A DNA stretch of 64,000 bases from contig NZ_JAKNQJ010000004.1 in assembly GCF_022662335.1 (NCBI RefSeq), positions 124,001 to 188,000 of the forward strand, written 5' to 3'. Below, in pieces: positions 55,805 through 64,000 of the stretch. How positions within the stretch are numbered: the first letter of the stretch is position 1; each line of letters starts with the position of its first letter. The stretch is from Sphingomonas sp. CROZ-RG-20F-R02-07. Its GTDB lineage: Bacteria > Pseudomonadota > Alphaproteobacteria > Sphingomonadales > Sphingomonadaceae. The position numbers and the translations under genes are program-made. The notes beneath the pieces are model-generated. The model did no database searches. It saw nothing but the letters and a program-made list of their open reading frames with translations, and was not told where the DNA came from.

Positions 55805-55965
55805 ATTCTCTCCATCGATCCTGTGGGTGGGCCTATAGCGGGGCGGTTCGCCCCTGTCCCGTTGCAGTGGGACGGATGGGCATCTATATCAGGCGCTTAC
55901 AGCCGGGGGGCGATTTCGCGAACCATGACCATGATCCCAGCCTTCCCGAGCACCGCGTCGCTCCG

Positions 55966-57900
55966 GTGAGCACGCCCCTAATCGCCGCCACCCCCGCGGC
56001 CCGCCCATCGGGCGAACCACAGGCCGTGCCCGGCCATCATCGCCCCGAGGCCCTCGGCAAGCTCGCATTGGGCGCGGTCGGCGTGGTGTTCGGCGACATC
56101 GGCACCAGCCCGCTCTACGCCTTTCGCGAGACGTTCGCGGGACACCACCGGCTGACGCTCGACTCGTTTCACATCATGGGCGTCATCAGCCTGATCTTCT
56201 GGTCGATGATGATCGTGGTGACGCTGAAATATGTCGCGATCATCATGCGCGCCGACAACCGTGGCGAGGGGGGCAGCCTAGCGCTCCTCGCGCTGATATC
56301 GGGTCGCACCAAGACGAAACGCTGGACGCGCGGCATCGTGCTGCTGGGGGTGTTCGCGACCGCCCTGTTCTACGGCGACAGCATGATTACGCCGGCCGTG
56401 ACCGTGCTCGGTGCGGTCGAGGGGCTCGCGATCGCCGAGCCTTCGCTCGGCGGGCTGGTGCTGCCGGCGTCCGTCGCGATCCTGATCTTCTTGTTCACCA
56501 TCCAGCGCAACGGCACGGCGCGGATCGGCCTGATCTTCGGCCCGGTAATGCTGCTTTATTTCGCGACGATCGCGGTGCTGGGCGTGTTGAGCATCGCTAA
56601 GACGCCTTATGTTATCGCGGCATTGTCGCCTCATTATGCGATCGAGTTCTTCGCGCTCGATCCGCTGCGCGCCTTCCTCGCGCTCGGTTCGGTGGTGCTG
56701 GCAGTCACGGGGGCGGAGGCGCTCTACGCCGATATGGGCCATTTCGGCCGACGACCGATCGGGCTTTCCTGGCTCGTGTTCGTGCTGCCGGCGCTGATCC
56801 TCAACTATATGGGCCAAGGCGCGCTGCTGATCCGTGAAGGCGCCGCGGTGCTGCACAGCCCGTTTTACGAACTGGCGCCCGACCGCCTGCAGTTGCCGCT
56901 CGTGATCCTCGCGACCGCGGCGGCGGTGATCGCAAGCCAGGCGGTGATTTCGGGCGCCTTCTCGGTCACGCAACAGGCGATCCAGCTCGGGTTCATGCCG
57001 CGGTTGCGGATCGAGCATACGAGCGCGCAGACCGAGGGGCAGATCTATGTGCCGCTTGTCAACTGGGCGTTGATGGTGATGGTGATCCTGCTCGTCCTCT
57101 TCTTCCGCACCTCGTCCAATCTCACCAGCGCTTACGGGATTGCGGTGACGGGGGCGATGTTCATCGATTCGTGCCTGTTGTCGGTCGTGCTGTTCCGGCT
57201 GTGGAACTGGCCGACCTATGCGGCGCTCCCGTTGCTCGGCCTCTTCTTCCTGGTCGACGGCGCGTATTTCACGGCGAACCTCACCAAGGTGCCGTCGGGG
57301 GGCTGGTTCCCGCTGCTCGTGGGCTTCCTGATCTTCACCTTGCTCACGACCTGGTCGAAGGGGCGCAAGCTGATGATCGACCGGATGCACGAGGCGGCGA
57401 TGCCGATGAAGGTGTTCATCGATTCGGCGGCGTCGTCGGCCGCGCGGGTGCCCGGCACGGCGGTGTTCATGACATCGGCCCGGGACGGCGTGCCGCACGC
57501 GCTGCTGCACAATCTGAAGCACAACAAGGTGCTCCACGAGCGCATCGTGCTGCTGACCGTGTCCATCGCGGGCCAGCCCTATTGGGCCGAGGGTGACCGT
57601 GTGCGGATCGAGCCGCTCGGCCACGGTTTCCACCGGATGGTGATGCATTATGGCTTCATGGAGGAACCCGATGTCCCGGCGGGTCTGAAGCAAGTCAATC
57701 AGTGCGGCGCGGCGTTCAAGATGATGGACACCAGCTTCTTCCTGTCGCGGCAGACGCTACTGGCTTCGGACAAGCCGGGCATGATGCTGTGGCGCGAGAA
57801 GCTGTTCGCGTGGATGCTGCGCAATGCGGAAACGGCGATGGAATTCTTCCGTCTGCCGACCAACCGCGTGGTGGAGCTGGGCAGCCAGATCGAGATTTGA
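55966..57900 (+). CDS. kup: Low-affinity potassium transport protein Kup
   Basis: A 644-residue inner-membrane K+ uptake protein of the KUP/HAK/KT family with about 12 helices. The diagnostic [20 protein letters not shown] is near residue 40 and [15 protein letters not shown] follows. The C-terminal cytosolic domain starts near [20 protein letters not shown]. The GTG at 55966 gives a normal N-terminus; ATG 55876 adds 30 residues with no family support. The 2'-5' RNA ligase-like gene begins in its stop. Confidence 0.93.
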   Translation: MSTPLIAATPAARPSGEPQAVPGHHRPEALGKLALGAVGVVFGDIGTSPLYAFRETFAGHHRLTLDSFHIMGVISLIFWSMMIVVTLKYVAIIMRADNRGEGGSLALLALISGRTKTKRWTRGIVLLGVFATALFYGDSMITPAVTVLGAVEGLAIAEPSLGGLVLPASVAILIFLFTIQRNGTARIGLIFGPVMLLYFATIAVLGVLSIAKTPYVIAALSPHYAIEFFALDPLRAFLALGSVVLAVTGAEALYADMGHFGRRPIGLSWLVFVLPALILNYMGQGALLIREGAAVLHSPFYELAPDRLQLPLVILATAAAVIASQAVISGAFSVTQQAIQLGFMPRLRIEHTSAQTEGQIYVPLVNWALMVMVILLVLFFRTSSNLTSAYGIAVTGAMFIDSCLLSVVLFRLWNWPTYAALPLLGLFFLVDGAYFTANLTKVPSGGWFPLLVGFLIFTLLTTWSKGRKLMIDRMHEAAMPMKVFIDSAASSAARVPGTAVFMTSARDGVPHALLHNLKHNKVLHERIVLLTVSIAGQPYWAEGDRVRIEPLGHGFHRMVMHYGFMEEPDVPAGLKQVNQCGAAFKMMDTSFFLSRQTLLASDKPGMMLWREKLFAWMLRNAETAMEFFRLPTNRVVELGSQIEI

Positions 57901-58415
57901 CCGACGCGACCGCTCCTGCTCCGATCATCGTGACCGCGCTGTTCGGGCGATCCGATCAGGGCTGGCTCGACGGCGCGCGCCGCGAGCATTTCCCGCCCGA
58001 GCGCAACCAGCTCGATGCGCATCTGACGCTGTTCCACCATCTGCCGCCGTCGATCGAATCGGAGCTGAAGCATCGTCTGGTGCAGGAAACCCGCGGAATC
58101 CGGCCGCCGCCCGCGCGCGTGTCGGCGCTGATGCCGCTAGGCCGCGGCGTGGCCTATCGGATCGATTCGCCCGAGCTCGCCGCGATCCGCGTCCGGCTGG
58201 TCGACGCGTTCGCCGGGCTGCTGACGCCGCAGGATGCGGGCGGCTGGCGCCCGCATGTGACGATCCAGAACAAGGTGACGCCCGCTGCCGCGAAGGTGCT
58301 GCTCGCCGCGCTCAACCGCGATTTCCGCGCGCGCGACGTGGAGATCGTGGGGCTCGGCACCTGGTGGTATCGCGGTGGTCCCTGGGAAGCGCTGTCGCGT
58401 CACATGTTCGCTTGA
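57897..58415 (+). CDS. 2'-5' RNA ligase-like (2H phosphoesterase) protein
   Basis: A 172-residue 2H-phosphoesterase family protein. The two His motifs are [11 protein letters not shown] and PHVTIQNK, each with HxT. Family members act on 2'-5' RNA linkages or cyclic phosphates; the substrate is uncertain. The start appears to be TTG at 57897, which overlaps the kup stop as TTGA; there is no ATG or GTG before the conserved [12 protein letters not shown] strand. Confidence 0.8.
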   Translation: MTDATAPAPIIVTALFGRSDQGWLDGARREHFPPERNQLDAHLTLFHHLPPSIESELKHRLVQETRGIRPPPARVSALMPLGRGVAYRIDSPELAAIRVRLVDAFAGLLTPQDAGGWRPHVTIQNKVTPAAAKVLLAALNRDFRARDVEIVGLGTWWYRGGPWEALSRHMFA

Positions 58416-58468
58416 CCGAGCGAAACGCGGTTCCTATAGCCCGCGCCTCGCAGTCGCGAGCCCATTGG

Positions 58469-58545
58469 GGCGAAGTAGCTCAGTTGGTTAGAGCACGGGA
58501 ATCATAATCCTGGGGTCGGGGGTTCAAGTCCCTCCTTCGCTACCA
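58469..58545 (+). tRNA. tRNA-Met (anticodon CAT, elongator)
   Basis: Cloverleaf with acceptor GGCGAAG/CTTCGCT (first pair G-U), D-arm AGCTCAGTTGGTTAGAGC, anticodon stem CGGGA/TCCTG around ATCATAA (CAT), T-arm GGGGGTTCAAGTCCCTC and encoded CCA. It lacks the three G-C pairs of an initiator tRNA. The tail of fdhD overlaps it antisense. Confidence 0.95.
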
Positions 58546-59341
58546 AATCTTCGGAAAACACGCCGTGCGGATCGTTCGCGACCAGGATAGCGTCGCCGCG
58601 TGCAAGCGCGAGCAAGGTCAGGCCGTGTGCGCGCGCTTGATCGATGGCGAGGCTCGTGGGGGCGGACACCCCGACGAGCATGCCGACGCCGGCGACCAGC
58701 GCCTTGTCGATCATCTCGAAGCTCAGGCGCGAGGTGACCAGTAGGAAGGCGGGCAGGGGGCGTGACTCCATCGCCAGTGCGCCCACGAGCTTGTCCAGCG
58801 CATTGTGGCGGCCCACATCTTCATAGGCCGCGACGATCCTGCCATCGGTGTCGCATGCGGCGGCGGCATGCGTGGCGCCCGTGGCGGCGTTCAGCGGCTG
58901 ATGATCGCGAAGCGCGGCAAGCGCGGCGAAGATCGCGGCGACCGGGGTGTCGGGCCGGGGAGGCACTTTCGTCACCGGGCGGCGAAGCTGTTCCAGGCCG
59001 GCGATGCCGCACAGGCCACACGAGGTATCGCTGGTGCGGTGGCGCACCCGATCGTGGATGCGGCCCCGGCAGCGCGCGGATAGTGCGACGCGGACGATCC
59101 AGCCGGCCTCCGCTTCGAATGGTTCGACCGCGATCACGTCGGCTGCGGTGTCCGCCAGCCGTTCGGTCAGCATGAAGCCGATCGCGAACGGCGCGAGATC
59201 GGCGGGCGTCATCATCATCACCGCATAGCCCAGCCCATCCACCTCGATCGCGACCGGCGCTTCGATCGCGATGCTGCGTTGCGCACGCGCGAAGCCATGG
59301 GGGAGCAAGCGGATGACGGCTTCGGTTCGCGCGACGGTCAC
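58502..59341 (-). CDS. fdhD: Formate dehydrogenase accessory sulfurtransferase
   Basis: A 279-residue FdhD protein that passes sulfur to the molybdenum cofactor of formate dehydrogenases. The essential Cys motif is SCGLCG, followed by the conserved RHNALDKLVGAL and TSRLSFEMIDKAL. The GTG at 59339-59341 overlaps the mobA stop as GTGA. Its stop lies at 58502-58504, inside the antisense of the tRNA-Met gene, so the last 14 codons (KEGLEPPTPG) are read from the complement of that tRNA. Confidence 0.92.
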   Translation of the reverse strand: MTVARTEAVIRLLPHGFARAQRSIAIEAPVAIEVDGLGYAVMMMTPADLAPFAIGFMLTERLADTAADVIAVEPFEAEAGWIVRVALSARCRGRIHDRVRHRTSDTSCGLCGIAGLEQLRRPVTKVPPRPDTPVAAIFAALAALRDHQPLNAATGATHAAAACDTDGRIVAAYEDVGRHNALDKLVGALAMESRPLPAFLLVTSRLSFEMIDKALVAGVGMLVGVSAPTSLAIDQARAHGLTLLALARGDAILVANDPHGVFSEDLVAKEGLEPPTPGL

Positions 59342-59853
59342 AGCGCGAGAAGATCGTCGCGCGTGTTGATGTTGGGAATGGGCGCGGACGCCTCTACCGG
59401 GATGCCGCCGATCGTCCGGGCGAAGAACCGCACCGACGGACTGGTCGGCGCCGAAGATTGCAGCAGCGCCACGAGTTCGTCCAGAGCTGATACCGGCCAC
59501 ACGCCCAGCACCGGCGCATCGACGCAATAGGAGGGCAGGCGCCGCAGAAGTGCCGGGATCAGGGCATCGGGTATCGCGGGCATGTCACAGGCGATCGTCA
59601 GCACCGCGGCGAAGCCGTGCCGGGCGGCGTGATCCAGCGCCCCGGCGATGCCCCCTAGTGGCCCCAATCCCGATCCGGGCACGTCGGCGATCCCGTGCTC
59701 GCCCCCGACATGAACGACCGTCTCCACATGAGGGGCGATAGCTGCGGCGGCATGCTGGGCGAGTGTATTTTCGCCCAGCATCGCCGCCGCCTTGTCCGAT
59801 CCGAAGCGCGACGATCGCCCGCCGGCGAGCACCGCGCCAAGGATCCGTGTCAT
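59338..59853 (-). CDS. mobA: Molybdenum cofactor guanylyltransferase
   Basis: A 171-residue enzyme that adds GMP to molybdopterin, required by bis-MGD formate dehydrogenases. The nucleotide-binding loop is LAGGRSSRFGSDKA, with the conserved GPLGGIAGAL and CDMPAIP. It is slightly shorter than E. coli MobA. It overlaps the oxidoreductase gene (ATGA) and fdhD, so the three genes are coupled. Confidence 0.93.
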   Translation of the reverse strand: MTRILGAVLAGGRSSRFGSDKAAAMLGENTLAQHAAAAIAPHVETVVHVGGEHGIADVPGSGLGPLGGIAGALDHAARHGFAAVLTIACDMPAIPDALIPALLRRLPSYCVDAPVLGVWPVSALDELVALLQSSAPTSPSVRFFARTIGGIPVEASAPIPNINTRDDLLAL

Positions 59854-62135
59854 GGGTTCAGGCGGATCCGCACCGGAACCGACTTCGCGGCCGGCACATG
59901 GCTCTCGATCGCATGATGTTCGAGCGCGATCAGGATGTTGAGCTCGGGATAATAGCCGCCGATGCAGCCCGCGGGGATGTCGTACTCCACCACGCGCAGG
60001 CCATCCACGACGCGCTCGTGTCCGTCCTGCGCATCGCTTTCCAGCCCGATCGTGTCGCCGTCGCTCAAACCCAGAGCCAGAATGTCGGCGCGGTTCATCA
60101 TCGCGACCTGGCGCGTGCCCTTGATGCCGCGGAACCGGTCGTCATAGCCATAGATCGTCGTATTGAACTGGTCGTTCGACCGAAGCGTGACGAGGCGGAA
60201 CCGGCCGTCCTGCTCGGCGAATCCGGTCGCGTTCAGCGCGCGGGGCACGTTGAATTCGGCCTTGCCGCTCTTGGTTTCCCATTTGCGATGCGAAGCCGGA
60301 TTGCCCTTCCAGAAGCCGCCGGGAACGAAGAGCTTGTCGTTGAAGTTCGCGAACTTGTCGGGATAGCAATTCTCGATCGCGTTGCGCACCTTGCCGTAAT
60401 CGCCGACCCACTCGTCCCACGGCACGTTGGGGTTGGGCGCGATCGTCGCCTTGGCGATGCCCGCGACGATCGCGGGTTCGGAAAGCAAGGTGGGCGCGGC
60501 CGGCGTCGCCTTGCCGACCGAACCATAGATGTGGCTGAACGAATCCTCGATCGAGACAGCCTGTCGCCCGCCCGCCTGCATGTCCTGCTCCATGCGGCCG
60601 AGGCACGGCAGGATCCAGGATTCCTCCCCCGGCGTCAGGTGCGATTTGTTGAGTTTGGTCGCGATGTGAACGGTGATCGGCAGCTTGGCCCAGGCTTCCT
60701 TCATGCGCCCCTGATCGGGGATCGCGCGGAGGAAATTGCCGCCCAGCTGGACGAACCCCTGCGCCGTGCCGGCGAGGATCTCGCGGCAGCTCTCGACCGT
60801 GTCCCAGCCCTTCTCGGTCGGCGGCTCGAATTCGAACAGCGCCTTCAGCCGCTCCACGGGCGCGAGTTCGGTCTTCTCGGTGATGCCGACGGTGCGCTGG
60901 CCCTGCACGTTGCTGTGGCCGCGGACCGGGCCTGGGCCTGCGCCCTCACGGCCGATATTGCCGCGTAGCAGCAGGAAATTGATAATCATGTACAGGCTGT
61001 CCATCCCGTACCGATGCTGGGTGATGCCCATGCCATAGACCGCGATCACGCGCTCGGCCTTCATATAGACACGTGCCGCATCCTCGATCGCCGACCGGGT
61101 GAGGCCGCTTTCGTGGACGATGTCGTCCCAGGTCGCTTTGCGCGCGAAGGTCGCGAAATCCTCGAAGCGGACGGTGTGCTGCTCGATGAAATGCGCATCG
61201 ACCACGCGGGGCCGGCCTTCGGCCTTCGCCCGGTCGTCCGCCTCGATCACGATCTTGCAGATGCCGAGGATCGCGGCGATGTCGCCGCCCGCCCGGACCT
61301 GATGATATTGCGAGGAGATCTGCGTCGAGCTGCCCGTCGCCATCTCGATCGGATTCTGCGGATTGGCGAAACGCTCCCAGCCACGCTCCTTCAAGGGATT
61401 GAAGGTGACGATGTCGACCCCGCGCTTGGCGCAGTCGCTGAGCGTGTGGAGCATGCGCGGAGCATTGGTGCCGACATTCTGCCCGAAAGCGAAGATCGCA
61501 TCGCACTTCTCGTAATCTTCAAGCTGGATGGTTGCGACCGGCGATCCGATCGCGTTCTTCATGCCGACCGACGTGGTCTCGTGGCACATGTTCGAACTGT
61601 CGGGCAGGTTCTGCTGACCCCACATCCGCGCGAACAGTGCGTACATGAACGAGGTTTCCAGGCTCGCCCGGCCCGAGGAGTAGAGAATCACCTTTTTGGG
61701 ATCGCACGTCTTCAGCTTGGTGCCGATGGCGGTGAACGCCTCGTCCCAGCTTGCCGCCACATATTTGTCGGTCGCCCGGTCGTAACGCATCGGATGCGTC
61801 AGGCGCCCGGCCTGTTCGAGATCGTAATCCGGCCAGAGGTCGAGTTCGGACACGGTGTGCTTGGCAAAGAATTCGGGTGTCACGCGGTGGCTGGTCAATT
61901 CCCACGCCGTCGCCTTCGCGCCGTTTTCGCAGAATTCGGCGATGTGCGGCTTGGCGGGCTTGCCCCAGGCGCAGCTCACGCACATCACGCCTTCGGGCTT
62001 GTTCTGCCGGCGCAGCGCGTCGAGCGTCGCCGGGCTGATGCCTTCCTTCGGCAGGACTTCGGCCATGCCCTTCATCGAACCCCAGCCGCCAGCCGGTGCC
62101 GTGTATTCCTTGATGACGATCTTCTCGTCGGCCAT
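59850..62135 (-). CDS. FdhF/YdeP-family molybdopterin oxidoreductase
   Basis: A 761-residue enzyme of the formate dehydrogenase alpha / YdeP group. Three N-terminal Cys (C52, C55, C69; MCVSCAWG and EFCENGAK) fit an iron-sulfur site. SNMCHETTSVG carries the Cys expected in YdeP-like proteins in the molybdenum region, and VRGHSNVQGQRTVG plus the C-terminal bis-MGD domain (TLRSNDQFNTTIYGYDDR, MNRADILALGLSDGD) follow. ATG at 62133-62135 precedes the family start. There is no Tat signal and no partner NADH or cytochrome subunit, so it is cytoplasmic and stands alone. The operon continues with mobA and fdhD. Confidence 0.92.
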   Translation of the reverse strand: MADEKIVIKEYTAPAGGWGSMKGMAEVLPKEGISPATLDALRRQNKPEGVMCVSCAWGKPAKPHIAEFCENGAKATAWELTSHRVTPEFFAKHTVSELDLWPDYDLEQAGRLTHPMRYDRATDKYVAASWDEAFTAIGTKLKTCDPKKVILYSSGRASLETSFMYALFARMWGQQNLPDSSNMCHETTSVGMKNAIGSPVATIQLEDYEKCDAIFAFGQNVGTNAPRMLHTLSDCAKRGVDIVTFNPLKERGWERFANPQNPIEMATGSSTQISSQYHQVRAGGDIAAILGICKIVIEADDRAKAEGRPRVVDAHFIEQHTVRFEDFATFARKATWDDIVHESGLTRSAIEDAARVYMKAERVIAVYGMGITQHRYGMDSLYMIINFLLLRGNIGREGAGPGPVRGHSNVQGQRTVGITEKTELAPVERLKALFEFEPPTEKGWDTVESCREILAGTAQGFVQLGGNFLRAIPDQGRMKEAWAKLPITVHIATKLNKSHLTPGEESWILPCLGRMEQDMQAGGRQAVSIEDSFSHIYGSVGKATPAAPTLLSEPAIVAGIAKATIAPNPNVPWDEWVGDYGKVRNAIENCYPDKFANFNDKLFVPGGFWKGNPASHRKWETKSGKAEFNVPRALNATGFAEQDGRFRLVTLRSNDQFNTTIYGYDDRFRGIKGTRQVAMMNRADILALGLSDGDTIGLESDAQDGHERVVDGLRVVEYDIPAGCIGGYYPELNILIALEHHAIESHVPAAKSVPVRIRLNP

Positions 62136-62256
62136 GGTGATTCCCTCAAACGCGCTTCGATGCCCAACGAAGCATCGCGCCATCGGATGCAGAGCGCCAT
62201 TCAAATCGGCGATGCAATTGCCTAGATCAGCGCCACGCCATGTCAGGAACCGAACG

Positions 62257-63225
62257 ATGACCACCCACACCACGCGCATGCTCATCCTGGGCTCGGGCCC
62301 TGCCGGCCTTTCCGCCGCCATTTACGGCGCGCGCGCGGGGATGGCGCCGATCGTGGTGCAGGGCATCCAGCCCGGCGGCCAGCTCACGACGACGACTGAC
62401 GTGGAAAATTATCCGGGCTTCAAGGACGTGATTCAGGGCCCCTGGCTGATGGAGCAGATGCAGGCGCAGGCGGAACATGTCGGCACGCGGATGATGTGGG
62501 ACACGATCGTGTCGGTCGACCTGACGAAGCGGCCCTTCCGCCTCGTGGGCGACGGCGGCGACATCTATGAGGGCGAGGTGCTCGTGATCGCGACCGGCGC
62601 GCAGGCCAAATGGCTGGGGCTCGACAGCGAGGAGGCCATGAAGGGCAAGGGCGTCTCCGCCTGCGCCACCTGCGACGGGTTCTTCTATCGCGGCAAGAAG
62701 GTCGCGGTGATCGGCGGCGGCAACACGGCGGTGGAAGAGGCGCTCTACCTCACCAACCATTCGCCCGACGTGACGCTGATCCACCGCCGCGATTCGCTGC
62801 GCGCCGAGCGGATCCTCCAGGAGCGGCTTTTCGCGCACAAGGGCGTGAGCGTGCTGTGGAACAAGGAGGTTCGCGGCTTCGTGGACGGGGGCGGCAATGC
62901 CGGGCTCGTCGCGCTGGAGCTGGAGGATACGGTCACCGGCGAGCATAGCCGCCTCGATGTCGATGGCGGGTTCGTCGCGATCGGGCATCATCCGGCCACC
63001 GAACTCTTCCGCGGCCATCTCGCGCTCGATCCGGATGGCTATATCGCGGTCGAGACCGGCAGTACGCGGACGAGCGTCGAAGGCGTGTTCGCGTGCGGAG
63101 ACGTGGCCGACAAGGTCTATCGCCAGGCGGTGACGGCGGCCGGAACGGGCTGCATGGCGGCGCTGGATGCCGAGCGGTTCCTCGCCGCGGCGGAATTCGC
63201 CGAAATGGCCGAGGCGGCGGAATAG
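62257..63225 (+). CDS. trxB: Thioredoxin reductase
   Basis: A 322-residue NADPH-dependent flavoenzyme. FAD motif ILGSGPAGLSAAIY at about 10-23, the redox-active CATC at residues 136-139, the NADPH motif VIGGGNTAVEEALYL and the C-terminal FAD motif GVFACGDV are all present. ATG at 62257 follows CAGGAACCG. Full length. It is divergent from the molybdoenzyme operon (121 bp) and converges with the exosortase-system hydrolase after 10 bp. Confidence 0.97.
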   Translation: MTTHTTRMLILGSGPAGLSAAIYGARAGMAPIVVQGIQPGGQLTTTTDVENYPGFKDVIQGPWLMEQMQAQAEHVGTRMMWDTIVSVDLTKRPFRLVGDGGDIYEGEVLVIATGAQAKWLGLDSEEAMKGKGVSACATCDGFFYRGKKVAVIGGGNTAVEEALYLTNHSPDVTLIHRRDSLRAERILQERLFAHKGVSVLWNKEVRGFVDGGGNAGLVALELEDTVTGEHSRLDVDGGFVAIGHHPATELFRGHLALDPDGYIAVETGSTRTSVEGVFACGDVADKVYRQAVTAAGTGCMAALDAERFLAAAEFAEMAEAAE

Positions 63226-63235
63226 CCTCGCGCGA

Positions 63236-64000
63236 TCACGCCCCGTCCAGATGGCGGCGGATCGCGGTTTCCAGCGCTGCGCCCGCATCGCCGGCAAAGC
63301 TGTGCGATGCGGTATCGATCACGTCGATCGCCAGGCCGAGTCCCCGCGTCGCATCGGCAAAGGCGATCGCGGTTGCGTCGCCCGTGGCGAGCAGGATCTG
63401 CGCATCGTCGCCCCATGCCGTGATGGCGGCCAGGACTCGCGCGGCCAGATCGTCGGGTTCGCGTACCGACAATTTGCGCAGGCCGAGCAGCAGTTTGCGG
63501 GCATCTACCCCGCCGCGCAGCATCTGCCACCAGGCGCGCGGATCGCGCAGGCGCTGGGCATAGCGGGCGCGGATCGCGGCGGCAGGGGGCAGGGCGTCCC
63601 CGCTCTCCACCACCCAGGGATTGGCAAGCACGATCCGGTCGATTCCCGTCGCCCGTCCGAACAGGGCAAGCGCGCTGGCCGCATCGCAATTGCCGAAGCC
63701 CACCAGCCGCCGAAGATGCGGTGCGGTCGCGCGGAAGCACGCCGCCGCCGCCGCCATGTCGTCGGCCGAATCCGCATAGCCGCCGTTCGCGCCACTCGAG
63801 TCGCCCGTGCCCCGGCGATCGTAGCGAAACACCGGGACGCCGGTGGCGGCGAGGCGATGGGCGAGCATCGCCATGCCGCGATGCGCCCCGGCGCGCACCT
63901 CGTTGCCGCCCGAGACGATCAGCAGTCCGGTGGTGCCTGTGGCCTCGTCGAGCGTTCCGACGAGCGTCTCGCCAGCGCACGGAAAGCGGATCAGCCGGCG
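63236..64000 (-). CDS. Exosortase A system-associated hydrolase 1 (N-terminus beyond window)
   Basis: The frame is open to the right edge; at least 254 residues are present and the start is missing. It is an alpha/beta hydrolase of the exosortase-A-associated type: the N-terminal RLIRFPCAGETLVGTLD and GLLIVSGGNEVRAGAHRG are distinctive, followed by VFRYDRRGTGDSSG. The nucleophile position, LVGFGNCDAAS, has Cys rather than the usual Ser. It suggests that an exosortase/PEP-CTERM and exopolysaccharide locus lies just beyond the window. Confidence 0.88.
   Translation of the reverse strand, partial: RRLIRFPCAGETLVGTLDEATGTTGLLIVSGGNEVRAGAHRGMAMLAHRLAATGVPVFRYDRRGTGDSSGANGGYADSADDMAAAAACFRATAPHLRRLVGFGNCDAASALALFGRATGIDRIVLANPWVVESGDALPPAAAIRARYAQRLRDPRAWWQMLRGGVDARKLLLGLRKLSVREPDDLAARVLAAITAWGDDAQILLATGDATAIAFADATRGLGLAIDVIDTASHSFAGDAGAALETAIRRHLDGA

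Noticed and set aside
55840..55854. GGGGCG-GTT-CGCCCC hairpin between ald and kup
   Set aside because: Short, lies in a divergent promoter region and has no T-run; no function can be supported.

Overview
The window is GC-rich, gene-dense chromosome of a sphingomonad-like alphaproteobacterium (Sphingomonas or a close relative). The evidence is the mix of gene families: TonB-dependent receptors with a flavin-dependent halogenase and a LacI regulator, an exosortase-A-associated hydrolase, a DUF3072 protein, and complete Gsp and Ccm operons packed with ATGA/GTGA stop-start overlaps. I see no phage, insertion sequence, plasmid gene or CRISPR array.

Layout. 1-6.3 kb: a nutrient-uptake locus (halogenase fragment, TonB receptor, LacI regulator, divergent MFS transporter) with a palindromic operator in front of the receptor gene. 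6.3-8.2 kb: a LysR regulator divergent from an aldo/keto reductase. 8.4-14.3 kb: a 1978-residue autotransporter. 14.5-16.2 kb: a translationally coupled cupin-SDR-small protein operon. 16.4-18.1 kb: an M42 peptidase, a small protein and a frameshifted small gene. 18.2-21.4 kb: a DUF5695 secreted protein and a decayed cupin gene. 21.5-22.8 kb: DUF3833 and VIT-family genes. 22.8-27.0 kb: a TonB receptor and a Tat-exported glycosylasparaginase. 27.2-33.1 kb: tRNA-Thr, an RNase H-like protein, rarA, a PadR-DUF2218 pair, an ICMT-like methyltransferase and an M1 peptidase. 33.1-36.9 kb: lon, HU, tRNA-Val and ppk2.

37.1-48.4 kb is a type II secretion operon in the order gspC-D-E-F-G-H-I-J-K-L-M-N. 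It is followed by tRNA-His, a Leu/Glu-type dehydrogenase, the cytochrome c maturation run ccmC-D-E-F-G-H-I (49.7-54.4 kb), DUF3072, alanine dehydrogenase, kup, a 2'-5' RNA ligase-like gene and tRNA-Met. 58.5-62.1 kb is a minus-strand molybdoenzyme operon that encodes an FdhF/YdeP-type oxidoreductase followed by its maturation factors MobA and FdhD. The window ends with trxB and a truncated exosortase-A-system hydrolase.

The most unusual observations are a three-copy 33-bp tandem repeat that lengthens the prepilin leader of gspH, a small gene interrupted at a C7 run, a decayed cupin gene beside the DUF5695 gene, a REP-like palindrome inside the Gsp operon, fdhD ending inside the antisense of tRNA-Met, and several clear operator or promoter structures (LacI-type, PadR-type, a long inverted repeat before the second TonB receptor, and a heat-shock promoter before lon). 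I found nothing I can claim as a wholly new system. The best candidates for unexplored biology are the TonB-glycosylasparaginase operon, the cupin-SDR-small protein operon and the DUF5695 locus.
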